Below, piece by piece: positions 24,725 to 32,929 of a stretch of DNA of 64,000 bases; positions within the stretch are counted from its first letter, which is position 1; each line of letters opens with the position of its first letter. The DNA comes from Shewanella halotolerans (GTDB lineage Bacteria; Pseudomonadota; Gammaproteobacteria; Enterobacterales; Shewanellaceae). The notes beneath the pieces were generated by a model, which saw only the letters and a list, made by a program, of their open reading frames with translations, was not told the origin of the DNA and did no database searches. Both the position numbers and the translations under genes were made by a program. The stretch spans positions 3,596,001 to 3,660,000 of the forward strand of contig NZ_CP080417.1 in NCBI RefSeq assembly GCF_019457535.1. Direction: 5' to 3'.

Positions 24725-25660
24725 CTATTTTACGAAGTCGACACCCAGTACGATATCGGCTTTAAGCGTGTCTAGCATAGCATCACGTGCGTTAGCTTCG
24801 AACTCGCTAACCTCACCATAGGCAAGTACCTGCTCGATACCGTTCTTACCCAGTAGTACAGGTTGCGCGAAGAAGTCAGCATGCTCGCTGCCACCATCGA
24901 CATAGGCACACTCAACAACGTTAGCGTCGCCCTGTAGGCCGCGAACCAGTGACAGACCGAAACGACATGCCGCCTGACCCATAGACAGAGTCGCGCTACC
25001 GCCACCCGCCTTAGCTTCAACCACTTCAGTACCTGCGTTCTGGATACGAGTCGTCAGTGCAGCCACTTCTTCATCAGAGAAGCTTACGCCTTCGACTTGA
25101 GACAGAAGTGGCAGAATAGTCACGCCGCTGTGTCCACCGATAACATTCACTTTAACGTCGGCAACGTTCAGACCCTTCGCTTCGGCAACGAAAGTTTCAG
25201 AACGGATAACGTCAAGGGTAGTCACACCGAACAGACGGTTCTTGTCATATACACCAGCAGCTTTCAGTACTTCTGCAGCGATAGCGACAGTAGTGTTAAC
25301 TGGGTTAGTGATGATACCGATCAGCGCCTTAGGGCAAGTTGCGGCACACTTCTCAACCAGGTTTCTTACGATACCCGCGTTGATGTTGAATAGATCTGAA
25401 CGATCCATGCCTGGCTTACGTGCAACACCGGCAGAGATCAGTACCACGTCGGCACCTTCCAGCGCTGGCGTTGGATCTTCACCCGCAAAACCCTTAACTT
25501 CTACAGCAGTCGGGATGTGGCTTAGGTCAACGGCAACACCAGGAGTGACTGGCGCAATATCATAAAGGGATAGTTTTGAACCGGCAGGCAGTTGAGTTTT
25601 GAGTAGTAGGGCAAGAGCCTGGCCAATACCACCGGCGGCACCAAGTACAGCAACTTTCAT
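24725..25660 (-). CDS. mdh: Malate dehydrogenase
   Basis: A 311-residue NAD-dependent TCA-cycle enzyme. It shows the nucleotide-binding AVLGAAGGIGQALALLLK, the substrate arginines in ISAGVARKPGMDRSD and NAGIVRNL, and the catalytic His in VIGGHSGVTILP. Length matches gamma-proteobacterial dimeric MDH. It is divergent from argR, as in E. coli and other Shewanella; the shared region carries ARG boxes nearer argR. Confidence 0.98.
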   Translation of the reverse strand: MKVAVLGAAGGIGQALALLLKTQLPAGSKLSLYDIAPVTPGVAVDLSHIPTAVEVKGFAGEDPTPALEGADVVLISAGVARKPGMDRSDLFNINAGIVRNLVEKCAATCPKALIGIITNPVNTTVAIAAEVLKAAGVYDKNRLFGVTTLDVIRSETFVAEAKGLNVADVKVNVIGGHSGVTILPLLSQVEGVSFSDEEVAALTTRIQNAGTEVVEAKAGGGSATLSMGQAACRFGLSLVRGLQGDANVVECAYVDGGSEHADFFAQPVLLGKNGIEQVLAYGEVSEFEANARDAMLDTLKADIVLGVDFVK

Positions 25661-25967
25661 AGTTATCTCCGTTAATTCTTGGATATTATGTGATATAGAT
25701 CTAGATTTACCGATGGCGCAACATTACTGGAATCACGGTAAAAATTCAATTATCCCTTAGTCGTGTGGCCAGATAATTTCAATTTCTCCCAGCCTACTGC
25801 CATTTACAGGCCATTTAAGATATACTGTCCAGCCTTGCCTGTTAGCCTTTGCCTCCAAGAACCCTCTGCAAACCTGAATTTTTATTCACACAATCCGAAT
25901 AACGCTTGACTAATGGCGCAAAAATATTCAAAATAAGCCAGTTTTTTGAATATAAGAATAATTCGAT
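25661..25967. other. mdh-argR divergent regulatory region
   Basis: A 307-base stretch without a gene. It contains two ARG boxes (25875-25909) close to argR and AT-rich sequence up to the argR start. A TGTGATATAGATC stretch near 25690 is half a CRP-like site on the mdh side. Nothing else was recognised. Confidence 0.6.
25875..25909. promoter_or_regulatory. Paired ARG boxes (ArgR operator)
   Basis: TGAATTTTTATTCA (25875-25888) is a perfect palindromic ARG-box core. CGAATAACGCTTGA (25896-25909) is a weaker second box (9 of 14). Their centres are exactly 21 bp apart, the spacing used by hexameric ArgR. They lie 59-93 bases before the argR ATG, so autoregulation is likely. Confidence 0.75.
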
Positions 25968-26438
25968 ATGCAAGCCAATAAAAATCAAGACGAACTTGTA
26001 AAGACCTTTAAGGCTATCTTGAAAGAGGAGCGTTTTGGCTCCCAGAGCGAGATAGTCAACGCCCTGCAGTCCGAGGGCTTCAACAACATTAACCAATCCA
26101 AAGTCTCACGCATGCTGAGCAAGTTTGGCGCCGTGCGCACCCGCAACGCCAAGCAGGAGATGGTCTACTGCCTGCCCGCCGAGCTTGGGGTCCCGACGGC
26201 CGGCAGCCCACTGAAGAACTTAGTACTGGATGTCGACCATAACCAATCTATGATAGTGGTCAGAACCAGCCCAGGTGCGGCCCAGCTGATCGCCAGACTA
26301 CTGGACTCCATAGGTAAGCCAGAAGGCATTCTTGGCACCATCGCCGGTGACGATACCATCTTTATCTGCCCTTCCAACATTCAGGAAGTGGACAAGACAC
26401 TCGAGACCGTCAAGTCGCTATTTAACTACGCCGATTAA
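25968..26438 (+). CDS. argR: Arginine repressor
   Basis: A 156-residue transcription factor that represses arginine synthesis with L-arginine as corepressor. The winged-helix N-domain (residues 1-75; SQSEIVNALQSEGFNNINQS, KVSRMLSKFGAVRTRN) is followed by the hexamerisation and arginine-binding C-domain (GAAQLIARLLDS, GTIAGDDTIFI with the Asp pair that holds arginine). It is preceded by paired ARG boxes and followed by a strong terminator. Confidence 0.97.
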   Translation: MQANKNQDELVKTFKAILKEERFGSQSEIVNALQSEGFNNINQSKVSRMLSKFGAVRTRNAKQEMVYCLPAELGVPTAGSPLKNLVLDVDHNQSMIVVRTSPGAAQLIARLLDSIGKPEGILGTIAGDDTIFICPSNIQEVDKTLETVKSLFNYAD

Positions 26439-26477
26439 TCCACTTCTCAAGGATGGCCTAAGCCGTCCTCTCAAGAG

Positions 26478-26514
26478 ACACCCTTTAGCCAGTTTGGGCA
26501 AAGGGTGTTTTTTT
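26478..26514 (+). terminator. argR terminator
   Basis: ACACCCTTT / AAAGGGTGT stem, then T7. Confidence 0.85.
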
Positions 26515-26635
26515 ATCTAAGTTTTGACTTGGTTTTACCTAGGTTTAATCACGCTCAAATTGAATACTGTATATCTGATAGGATACACTGAGTCCAAACC
26601 ATCCCCCTCTGTCACCCGATGGTTAAGGACCCGAG

Positions 26636-27094
26636 ATGAATAACAATAAGATAATCAATATCGACAACCTTTGCTGGGAATCTTGGCAACACTCAGATCG
26701 ATACGCCAGCCATCAGAAACATATCGGCGATGCCGCCGGTTGTCAGCAGATCGGCGTCACCATGGAACGACTGGAGCCCGGCAAGCTCTCCTCCGTCGCC
26801 CACTATCACACCAAGGAAGAGGAACACCTCTACGCGCTGCAAGGCGAAGCCACCCTGTATATCGACGGCGAGCCTCACCCCTTTAAGCAGGGCGACTATA
26901 TCTGTTTTACCGCCAACTCAGGCATCGCCCATACCCTGAAAAACGAATCCGAAGCCGACTTCCTGTTTCTGGTGCTGGGCAATCGCGATCCCCATGATGT
27001 GGTGGTGTACCCAGAGCATAATAAGGTGCAGGTGCGCTCCATCGATGAGATCTATGCCAAGCGCCCTACCAATTACTGGGATCCCGACCGTTAA
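26636..27094 (+). CDS. Cupin-domain protein
   Basis: A 152-residue single-domain cupin. Motif 1 (HYHTKEEEHLYALQGEATLY, about residues 58-77) keeps two His and one Glu as metal ligands; motif 2 (PFKQGDYICFTANSGIAHTL) ends with the fourth His. Such proteins may be dioxygenases, sugar isomerases or simple ligand sensors. Nothing nearby fixes the substrate. ATG at 26636 is weakly preceded by an AAGGAC-type site. Followed by a terminator. Confidence 0.85.
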   Translation: MNNNKIINIDNLCWESWQHSDRYASHQKHIGDAAGCQQIGVTMERLEPGKLSSVAHYHTKEEEHLYALQGEATLYIDGEPHPFKQGDYICFTANSGIAHTLKNESEADFLFLVLGNRDPHDVVVYPEHNKVQVRSIDEIYAKRPTNYWDPDR

Positions 27095-27114
27095 TTCAAC
27101 GTTAAGCGGGCACA

Positions 27115-27142
27115 AAAAAACACACCTTAGGGTGTGTTTTTT
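27115..27142. terminator. Bidirectional terminator, cupin / peroxidase
   Basis: A 12-bp stem of A6 plus CACACC and its complement, with a TTAG loop. A second dyad with a one-base centre (CGTCTAGC-A-GCTAGACG) follows at 27153-27169. Confidence 0.85.
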
Positions 27143-27226
27143 ATTAGGTTAACGTCTAGCAGCTAGACGCTGGTCACTATGAGGAACTCACATCGAGAAA
27201 CTCAGACTAAGAGAGCCGCTTAGCCT

Positions 27227-27254
27227 TAATCCTCAAACTCTAATCCTTGAACTC
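27227..27254. repeat. 14-bp tandem duplication across a stop codon
   Basis: TAATCCTCAAACTC and TAATCCTTGAACTC are adjacent. The peroxidase stop codon (27240-27242) is at the junction between them. Confidence 0.8.
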
Positions 27255-28184
27255 TGCCTCTCGCTCCATGAAATCAAGCGACGGGGCAAAGAATGCCGAG
27301 CCTGTCAGTGCCTGGGTAAAGTGCATCAGGTGATCGTGATTCCCCTCGCCGTCGCCATGGACCATGCTGCTCAGCATCTTCTCGAAATGTACTGAGTTGC
27401 GACAGACTGAGATAAACATCAGCCCCTGCTCCTTCATCGACCCGTAAGGCATACTCTGGCGCAGGATCTCCATCGACTTGCCGTCTGCATCCTTCAGGTT
27501 GACCCGCTTGATGTGGCTGGTAAGCGGCTTGTCCTCAGAGGCATATTCGATATTGTCTATCTTGGTACGGCCTATGATATCTTCCTGCTTCTTCTGCGGC
27601 AGACGGTTCCACTTACTGAGGTTATGGGCAAACTTCTGCACATGAATATAGCTGCCACCACGGAAATACTCGTCTTCGTCGCCCACCAAAGCCACATCCT
27701 GACGATGACGCCCCTTAGGGTTCTCTGTGCCGTCGACAAATCCGGTTAGATCCCGGGTATCCATAAACTGGAATCCGCGCTCCTCATCCACCAGCTCTAC
27801 CAAATCTTCAAACATCTGGCACACTTCGTTGGCCACCAGGTGCAAGATGTCATAACGATCGCAGCGCAGATGCACGAAGAGATCATACTCATGGGCCGGT
27901 GCATCACGATTGTCGGCATGCATGGCCGGGAAAGGCTTGAGCTGTGAAGGACGACGCCCTGAATACAGGCTATCCCAATAGTTGGCACCTATGGCCACGA
28001 AACCGTTGAAGGCGCTGTCGGCATACTGGTCGGCCAATTCATAGATATACTGAGCGACATTGGCGACGCAGGGACGCAGCTGAGACTCGACGCCGTCGTT
28101 GGCGTTGAACATCAGATACACGCTATGTAAATTTCCTTCGGCACACACACCCAGCTGTTCACGTGGCATAACCAGACTATCCAT
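27240..28184 (-). CDS. Dyp-type heme peroxidase (YfeX-like)
   Basis: A 314-residue cytoplasmic Dyp-type peroxidase. The family GxxDG motif is GFVDG (148-152), with the catalytic Asp151. A proximal heme His is expected at His224 (TSHIKRV) and the distal Arg at Arg242 (EILRQSMPYG), aligning with YfeX/TyrA-type enzymes. There is no signal peptide or encapsulin cargo tail, and no encapsulin gene is nearby. Natural substrate is unknown; porphyrinogens have been proposed for YfeX. It may protect against peroxide. The adjacent iron-uptake genes make a heme or iron link plausible but unproven. Confidence 0.9.
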   Translation of the reverse strand: MDSLVMPREQLGVCAEGNLHSVYLMFNANDGVESQLRPCVANVAQYIYELADQYADSAFNGFVAIGANYWDSLYSGRRPSQLKPFPAMHADNRDAPAHEYDLFVHLRCDRYDILHLVANEVCQMFEDLVELVDEERGFQFMDTRDLTGFVDGTENPKGRHRQDVALVGDEDEYFRGGSYIHVQKFAHNLSKWNRLPQKKQEDIIGRTKIDNIEYASEDKPLTSHIKRVNLKDADGKSMEILRQSMPYGSMKEQGLMFISVCRNSVHFEKMLSSMVHGDGEGNHDHLMHFTQALTGSAFFAPSLDFMEREAEFKD

Positions 28185-28370
28185 AAATAAACCTACCTTT
28201 CGTCAGTCTCAATTTCGGCGTTATTATCCGAAACTTTAGCGATAATTAGTATTACACAACCCACAAACCGTTAAAGCGAAACGTCATTTACCGGCTAGAT
28301 TAACTTTTTTTTAAGTTGGCAACCATAGCCAGACGCAAATGCCCTTCACAAAAGTGTTACATAGGCTAGC

Positions 28371-29399
28371 TTAGAAGAGCACCGCCGGATGAGGCGTCAC
28401 CGACAGGCCAACCTTCTGCCCAGGGCTAAAATGGTGCAGGGGCGAGCGCACTGCCAACATCTCCTCGCCAATCAAGATGCTGTAGTGGCACAGATTACCG
28501 AGGAAGCGCCGCGCTACGATAGTGCCCTCACCTTGCTCGTCTTCTGTCATCTGCAGCTGCTCCGGACGCAGCAGGAACTCGCCGCGATAGCCGGCGGCTT
28601 TGGCCAAATCACTGCTGCTTTGTACTTCACCTAGCAGGGTCTGTAACCGGGCCCTATCTTTCACCTCACAGCTAAGATAGTTCACCTGACCGAGGAACTC
28701 CGCCACATACTTATCCGTTGGCTCAGCGTAGAGGCTCTCTGCACTGCCATATTGAGCTATGGCGCCATCCTTGAAGAGCGCCAGCTTATCGGCGAACACG
28801 AAGGCCTCATCCTTGCTGTGGGTTACAAACACGGCACTTACTCCGCGCTGCTTTAAGATCTCGCGGATCTCCACCATCATCTCACCACGCACCTTAGCGT
28901 CGATATTGGAAAAGGGCTCATCGAGCAGCAGAAGTTCTGGCTCATAAGCAAGCGCCCGGGCAATCGACACCCGCTGCTGCTGACCCCCCGAGAGTTCGTG
29001 AGGATAACGGCCCCCTAAGCCCTCTAGCTTCACCAGCGCCAGCATCTCTCCCAGCCTCGCTTGTCTGGCAGACTTATCCAAGCTTTTCACCCCGAACAAG
29101 ATATTCTCGGCCACAGTCAGGTGAGGAAACAGAGCGTAGTCTTGGAAAATCATCCCGACCTCTCGCCGCTCGCTAGGCACAAACGTCTCGGGTCCCGAGA
29201 GCAGTCGACCATTGATGCTGATACGCCCTTGGGAGATAGGCTGCAGCCCGGCAATTGCCTTGAGTAGCGTGGTCTTGCCACAGCCGCTTGGGCCGAGCAG
29301 GGCGGCAATTTCTCCCTGATGCAGCACAAGATCTAAGCCGTGCAGAATCGTCTGCCCCTGATAATCGCTGTGAACCTGTTCTATGGTAAGCGTCGACAT
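28371..29399 (-). CDS. fbpC: Fe3+ ABC transporter ATP-binding protein
   Basis: A 342-residue ABC ATPase of the FbpC/PotA type. Walker A is LLGPSGCGKTTLLKAIAG (about residues 34-51), the signature LSGGQQQRVSIARAL and Walker B LLLLDEP, with the H-loop in FVTHSKDEAF. A C-terminal regulatory TOBE domain (about 240-342) follows. It begins one base after the permease stop codon and powers ferric iron import with the upstream permease and binding protein. In this family ATPases may also move thiamine, polyamines or sulfate; the FbpA-like protein and Fur box argue for iron. Confidence 0.92.
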   Translation of the reverse strand: MSTLTIEQVHSDYQGQTILHGLDLVLHQGEIAALLGPSGCGKTTLLKAIAGLQPISQGRISINGRLLSGPETFVPSERREVGMIFQDYALFPHLTVAENILFGVKSLDKSARQARLGEMLALVKLEGLGGRYPHELSGGQQQRVSIARALAYEPELLLLDEPFSNIDAKVRGEMMVEIREILKQRGVSAVFVTHSKDEAFVFADKLALFKDGAIAQYGSAESLYAEPTDKYVAEFLGQVNYLSCEVKDRARLQTLLGEVQSSSDLAKAAGYRGEFLLRPEQLQMTEDEQGEGTIVARRFLGNLCHYSILIGEEMLAVRSPLHHFSPGQKVGLSVTPHPAVLF

Positions 29400-29400
29400 A

Positions 29401-31044
29401 TTAGTTACCTTGCTCCAAGGAGCGATTGAGATAGATAAGCGGGACTAACCCCACCAAGACGATCACTATGGCCCCCAGAGCGCCCTGCTCTAGCTGTTCA
29501 TCCGAGACAAATTGGTAGACATAGGTGGCGAGATTCTCGAATCCCACGGGCCTGAGTAGCAAAGCCGCCGGCAGCTCCTTCATACACTCGATAAAGACCA
29601 GCAAGATGGCGGCGAAGATGCCGCTGCGAAGCAGTGGCAGATGGATCCGCGATAGGATGGCGCTGGGCCTCATCCCCATTGTGACCGATGCCATATCCAG
29701 CGAGGGACTGATCTGTTTATAGCTGTTTTCTATGCTGCCGATGGCGATGGCCGCAAAGCGGATCGCAAAGGCAAAAATTAATACAAACAGGGTGCCACTG
29801 AAGATAAGCCCTGGCCCACTCTGGTCGAAATAGGCATAGAGATCGTTGACCGCGAAATCAATAAGGCTCAGAGGCACCAAGACGCCTATCGCCAGCACAG
29901 TACCCGGCAGGGCATAGCCCGTCGAGGCCAGGCGTGAAGGCAGGATATCGATTTTTCTTGGACTGCAGCGCCGGACAAACATCAACAGCAAGGCGAACAC
30001 CACAGTGACTAGGCTAACTACCAAGGCAATGGTCAGGCTGTTGAGACTGTATTCCCAGAAGGCCTGATTCCAACTGACATCAAAGTAGTTCCAGGCATAC
30101 CCCAGCAAGACCCAAATAGGCAGGCCGAAGGCCAACAGCAGCAGCACGGCACAATAACCCGTTGCGAGCCAGGCCTTAACACCCGAGAGCGCATATCGTT
30201 CGTGGGAGGTTATCGGCGTCTGTTTCTGAAACAGCTGCTGTTTACGCCGGGCAAAACGCTCGGCGCCGATCAGACAGAAGACCACCAGCAGTATGATGGC
30301 TGAGAGTTTGGCTGCCGCCGCCAGACTGCCGTATCCCAGCCAGGTATCGTAGACCGCCGTCGTCAAGGTAGGCACGGCAAAGTAGCTGACGGTAGCGAAA
30401 TCGGCGGCCGTCTCCATCGCCACCAGCGCCGCCCCCACCGCCAAGGCGGGCCGTGCCATAGGCAGGTTCAAGCGCCAGAAACTGCGCCAGGGCCCTGCGC
30501 CCATCACTCTGGAGGCGTGCAGCAGGCTTGGCGACTGCTCCATGAAGGCGGTGCGCGCCAGCAGATAGATATAGGGAAACAGCACCAGTGCCAACATCAC
30601 AGACGCGCCGCCCAGGGTGCGCACATCGGGAAAGTAATAATCCGTGGGCGACAGCCAGCCATTGACTTGCCGCAGCCAGGCCTGAACAGGCCCAGCATAA
30701 TCCAACAGGTCCGTATAGACATAGGCCACCACATAGGCAGGCATGGCTAGTGGCAGCAGCAGCGCCCACTGAAACCCATTGCGTCCGGGAAAATCACAGC
30801 GGGCCACACACCAGGCCGCAGGCACGGCGATCAGCAAGGCGCCCAGGCTGACAAACAACATCAAGGCCAAGGTGTTGAAAATATAGGTCGGCAGAACGGT
30901 TTGCATCAGGTGACCGAATACCGCCTCATCTGGCACCATTGCCTGTATGCAGATGGCTCCTAGGGGCAGGGCGAAGCAGATGGCGGTCAGATAGCTTAGG
31001 GTCGACCAGGATTTGGGAAAGCCTAAAATCATAGAAAATCTCAA
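29401..31044 (-). CDS. fbpB: Fe3+ ABC transporter permease, fused two-domain
   Basis: A 547-residue inner-membrane permease with about 12 hydrophobic segments. It is two BPD_transp_1 modules in tandem, each with an EAA-type loop: ASRVMGAGPWRSFWRLNLP near residue 180 and ASVTMGMRPSAILSRIHLP near 455. This fused form is typical of FbpB/HitB/SfuB. The ATG at 31044 is used; a second Met at codon 5 (MILGFPK) could also serve. It lies 145 bases after the binding-protein gene, with a hairpin between, and overlaps nothing downstream. Confidence 0.92.
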   Translation of the reverse strand: MRFSMILGFPKSWSTLSYLTAICFALPLGAICIQAMVPDEAVFGHLMQTVLPTYIFNTLALMLFVSLGALLIAVPAAWCVARCDFPGRNGFQWALLLPLAMPAYVVAYVYTDLLDYAGPVQAWLRQVNGWLSPTDYYFPDVRTLGGASVMLALVLFPYIYLLARTAFMEQSPSLLHASRVMGAGPWRSFWRLNLPMARPALAVGAALVAMETAADFATVSYFAVPTLTTAVYDTWLGYGSLAAAAKLSAIILLVVFCLIGAERFARRKQQLFQKQTPITSHERYALSGVKAWLATGYCAVLLLLAFGLPIWVLLGYAWNYFDVSWNQAFWEYSLNSLTIALVVSLVTVVFALLLMFVRRCSPRKIDILPSRLASTGYALPGTVLAIGVLVPLSLIDFAVNDLYAYFDQSGPGLIFSGTLFVLIFAFAIRFAAIAIGSIENSYKQISPSLDMASVTMGMRPSAILSRIHLPLLRSGIFAAILLVFIECMKELPAALLLRPVGFENLATYVYQFVSDEQLEQGALGAIVIVLVGLVPLIYLNRSLEQGN

Positions 31045-31140
31045 TAAAGCGAGTCAGGCCATTATCTGTGACCAACTTAAATCTAAGCTTAAACGCAAAC
31101 GATTATTAATTGAATAGTGACCCATGCAGCATAAAAACGA

Positions 31141-31166
31141 GATAGCCTTCCCGAAGGAAGGCTATC
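31141..31166 (-). terminator. Intercistronic terminator between fbpA and fbpB
   Basis: A perfect 11-bp stem (GATAGCCTTCC / GGAAGGCTATC) with a 4-base loop, followed in the operon direction by a T5 tract. It probably ends most transcripts after the binding-protein gene. Confidence 0.8.
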
Positions 31167-31189
31167 TTTTAAGCAACGACCGCCTATCA

Positions 31190-32197
31190 CTAGAGATCGA
31201 ACTTGACCTGGTCGAGCAACTTCACCGCTGCACCGTGATACTCGGCCAGCTTGTGGATGGGAAGTTCATCGGCCTTATATTCTCCCCAAGAGGCTACCAG
31301 TTTAGACGGCTTCACATCTGCCTTGACTGGATATTCCATGTTAAGCTCGGCGTAGGTCTGCTGCGCCTGTTGACCTGAGAGGTATTCCATCAACTTGATG
31401 GCGTTCTCGCGCTCTGGAGCATACTTAGCCAGGGCCATGCCTGAGACATTGATGTGAGCCCCACGATTTTTCTGATTCGGGAAGTTGATGTTGACCGCCT
31501 CGGCCCAAGGCACCTGCTTAGGATCTTGTAACATCTTACCCAGGTAATAGCTGTTACCTATGGCGATATCACACAGCCCCTCTTTAACCGCCTTCACCTG
31601 CGCCCTGTCGTTACCCTGTGGCTTGCGGGCCAGGTTTGCCTTAACGCCTTCTAGCCAGGTCTTAGTGTCTGCCTCACCATGATGGGCGATCATCGACGCC
31701 ACCAGAGAGATGTTGTAGGGGTGCTTACCGCTACGGGTACAGATCTTGCCCTTAAATTTAGGATCCGCCAGATCTTCATAATCGATCTCCAAGGGGCCCA
31801 GACGCTCCTTAGAAGAGTAGATATTTCTCACGCGTTTCGTCAGGGCAAACCAATCGCCATTGGGCGAGCGAAGATTAGCAGGAATGTTCTGCGCTAAGGT
31901 CTCGCTATCGACCGAGGCCACCAGCCCTTTATCCGCCAACTCCATCAAACGGGAGAAATCTGAGGTGAGCACGAGATCCGCAGGTGACAGACGTCCCTCG
32001 CGGGCGATTCGCTCGGCAATGCCCTGCTTGGCAAATACCAGATTGACCTTGATGCCAGTCTCCTTGGTAAAGTCAGCCAAAATGGGATCGATAAGAAAAG
32101 CCTGTCGGTAGGAATAAACCGTGACGCTGTCGGCCGCATTGGCCATTGAAGTGACACAAGCAAAACCCAGAACAGCCAAACGTTTCATGAATCTCAT
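31190..32197 (-). CDS. fbpA: Periplasmic Fe3+-binding protein
   Basis: A 335-residue type II periplasmic binding protein with a signal peptide (MRFMKRLAVLGFACVTSMANA). The mature part begins VTVYSYR; ADLVLTSDFSRL and KHPYNISLVASMIAHHGEA match the FutA/FbpA ferric-binding family. Two adjacent tyrosine-rich segments (GNSYYLGKML) supply likely iron ligands. The start at 32197 has GGAG at 7 bases; 16 extra upstream codons run through the Fur box and are discounted. It is the first gene of fbpABC. Confidence 0.93.
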   Translation of the reverse strand: MRFMKRLAVLGFACVTSMANAADSVTVYSYRQAFLIDPILADFTKETGIKVNLVFAKQGIAERIAREGRLSPADLVLTSDFSRLMELADKGLVASVDSETLAQNIPANLRSPNGDWFALTKRVRNIYSSKERLGPLEIDYEDLADPKFKGKICTRSGKHPYNISLVASMIAHHGEADTKTWLEGVKANLARKPQGNDRAQVKAVKEGLCDIAIGNSYYLGKMLQDPKQVPWAEAVNINFPNQKNRGAHINVSGMALAKYAPERENAIKLMEYLSGQQAQQTYAELNMEYPVKADVKPSKLVASWGEYKADELPIHKLAEYHGAAVKLLDQVKFDL

Positions 32198-32220
32198 GCA
32201 ATACTCCGCTATAAGTTTAA

Positions 32221-32235
32221 TGATAATAATTATCA
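32221..32235 (-). promoter_or_regulatory. Fur box upstream of fbpA
   Basis: TGATAATAATTATCA is a perfect 7-1-7 inverted repeat that fits the Fur core exactly, 24-38 bases before the fbpA ATG. Iron repression of the transporter is expected. Confidence 0.88.
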
Positions 32236-32366
32236 ATTGCGTCAAGGGTAATCAATCTGGCAGAAAACGGCAAGTGAGATTCATCAAAATTTGCGAGGCC
32301 GCTCATTTTGACCAAAAAAGCCTCGCTGACTAGACTCAAAGGACTCGGCCACAAAAAGGATCTCAT

Positions 32367-32837
32367 ATGTTTCTGGAAATTCTCGCGCTGATACTCGCCG
32401 TCATTCTTATTTTATTCCTGTTTAAACATAGATTTACTCGGGTACGAGTCAGGCGGGCCCGCAGGGCCGCCGTGCAGCAGGCCAACCTGAGCGCCAGAAT
32501 GATCAGCGAAGAAGTTCCCCATGCGCCGACGCACAGCCTCAATACCAGTCACCCCTATCACTGTGTCGAGATAGTCAACGACGAGGGCCTGTGTGGCAGC
32601 GCAAAGAAATTAAAAGGCAAACGATTCCTCTCCAAAGATGCGCCGACGCTGCCACTTCCCGGCTGTAACAAGGGTGAATGTAGCTGCCGATATCTTCATC
32701 ATGAAGACAGACGTGGACAAAATGAAGACAGGCGGGTCGACTTCGGTGTAACCCGTGAACTCTATGGTGTGTTTGGCGAGCCCAACAGGCGCAGTCAACC
32801 GGCTAAGGGACGGCGCCATACTGATACTCGCCACTAA
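32367..32837 (+). CDS. Uncharacterised membrane-anchored Cys/Arg-rich protein
   Basis: A 156-residue protein of no function I recognise. One N-terminal membrane helix (residues 2-20) is followed by a strongly basic stretch (RFTRVRVRRARRAA). The soluble part has an HCVEIV...C pattern, then KGKRFLSKDAPTLPLPGC, CSCRYLHHEDRR and a repeated DRR (EDRR, EDRRVDFG). Five cysteines lie near paired histidines, which suggests metal or disulfide chemistry. I recall similar proteins in other gamma-proteobacteria as conserved hypotheticals. It is divergent from fbpA, so the Fur box might also influence it. Confidence 0.72.
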   Translation: MFLEILALILAVILILFLFKHRFTRVRVRRARRAAVQQANLSARMISEEVPHAPTHSLNTSHPYHCVEIVNDEGLCGSAKKLKGKRFLSKDAPTLPLPGCNKGECSCRYLHHEDRRGQNEDRRVDFGVTRELYGVFGEPNRRSQPAKGRRHTDTRH

Positions 32838-32883
32838 CTTCTAACTTCTAACGGCTAACTGCTAACTGCTAACTGCTAAGCAC
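32835..32883. repeat. Heptanucleotide tandem array at a stop codon
   Basis: Seven 7-bp units starting with the stop codon: TAACTTC twice, TAACGGC, TAACTGC three times, and TAAGCAC. Every unit contains a TAA. Confidence 0.85.
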
Positions 32884-32929
32884 TGCACCCAAATCTGTGA
32901 GTACAAGCTCTTTAGTGATACAGCCAAGC

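Noticed and set aside
25680..25720. CRP site upstream of mdh
   Set aside because: TGTGATATAGATC has one good half only and lacks the TCACA half.
28185..28370. Fur box ahead of the Dyp peroxidase
   Set aside because: The GATAATTAG stretch matches only about half of the 19-base consensus and lacks dyad symmetry.
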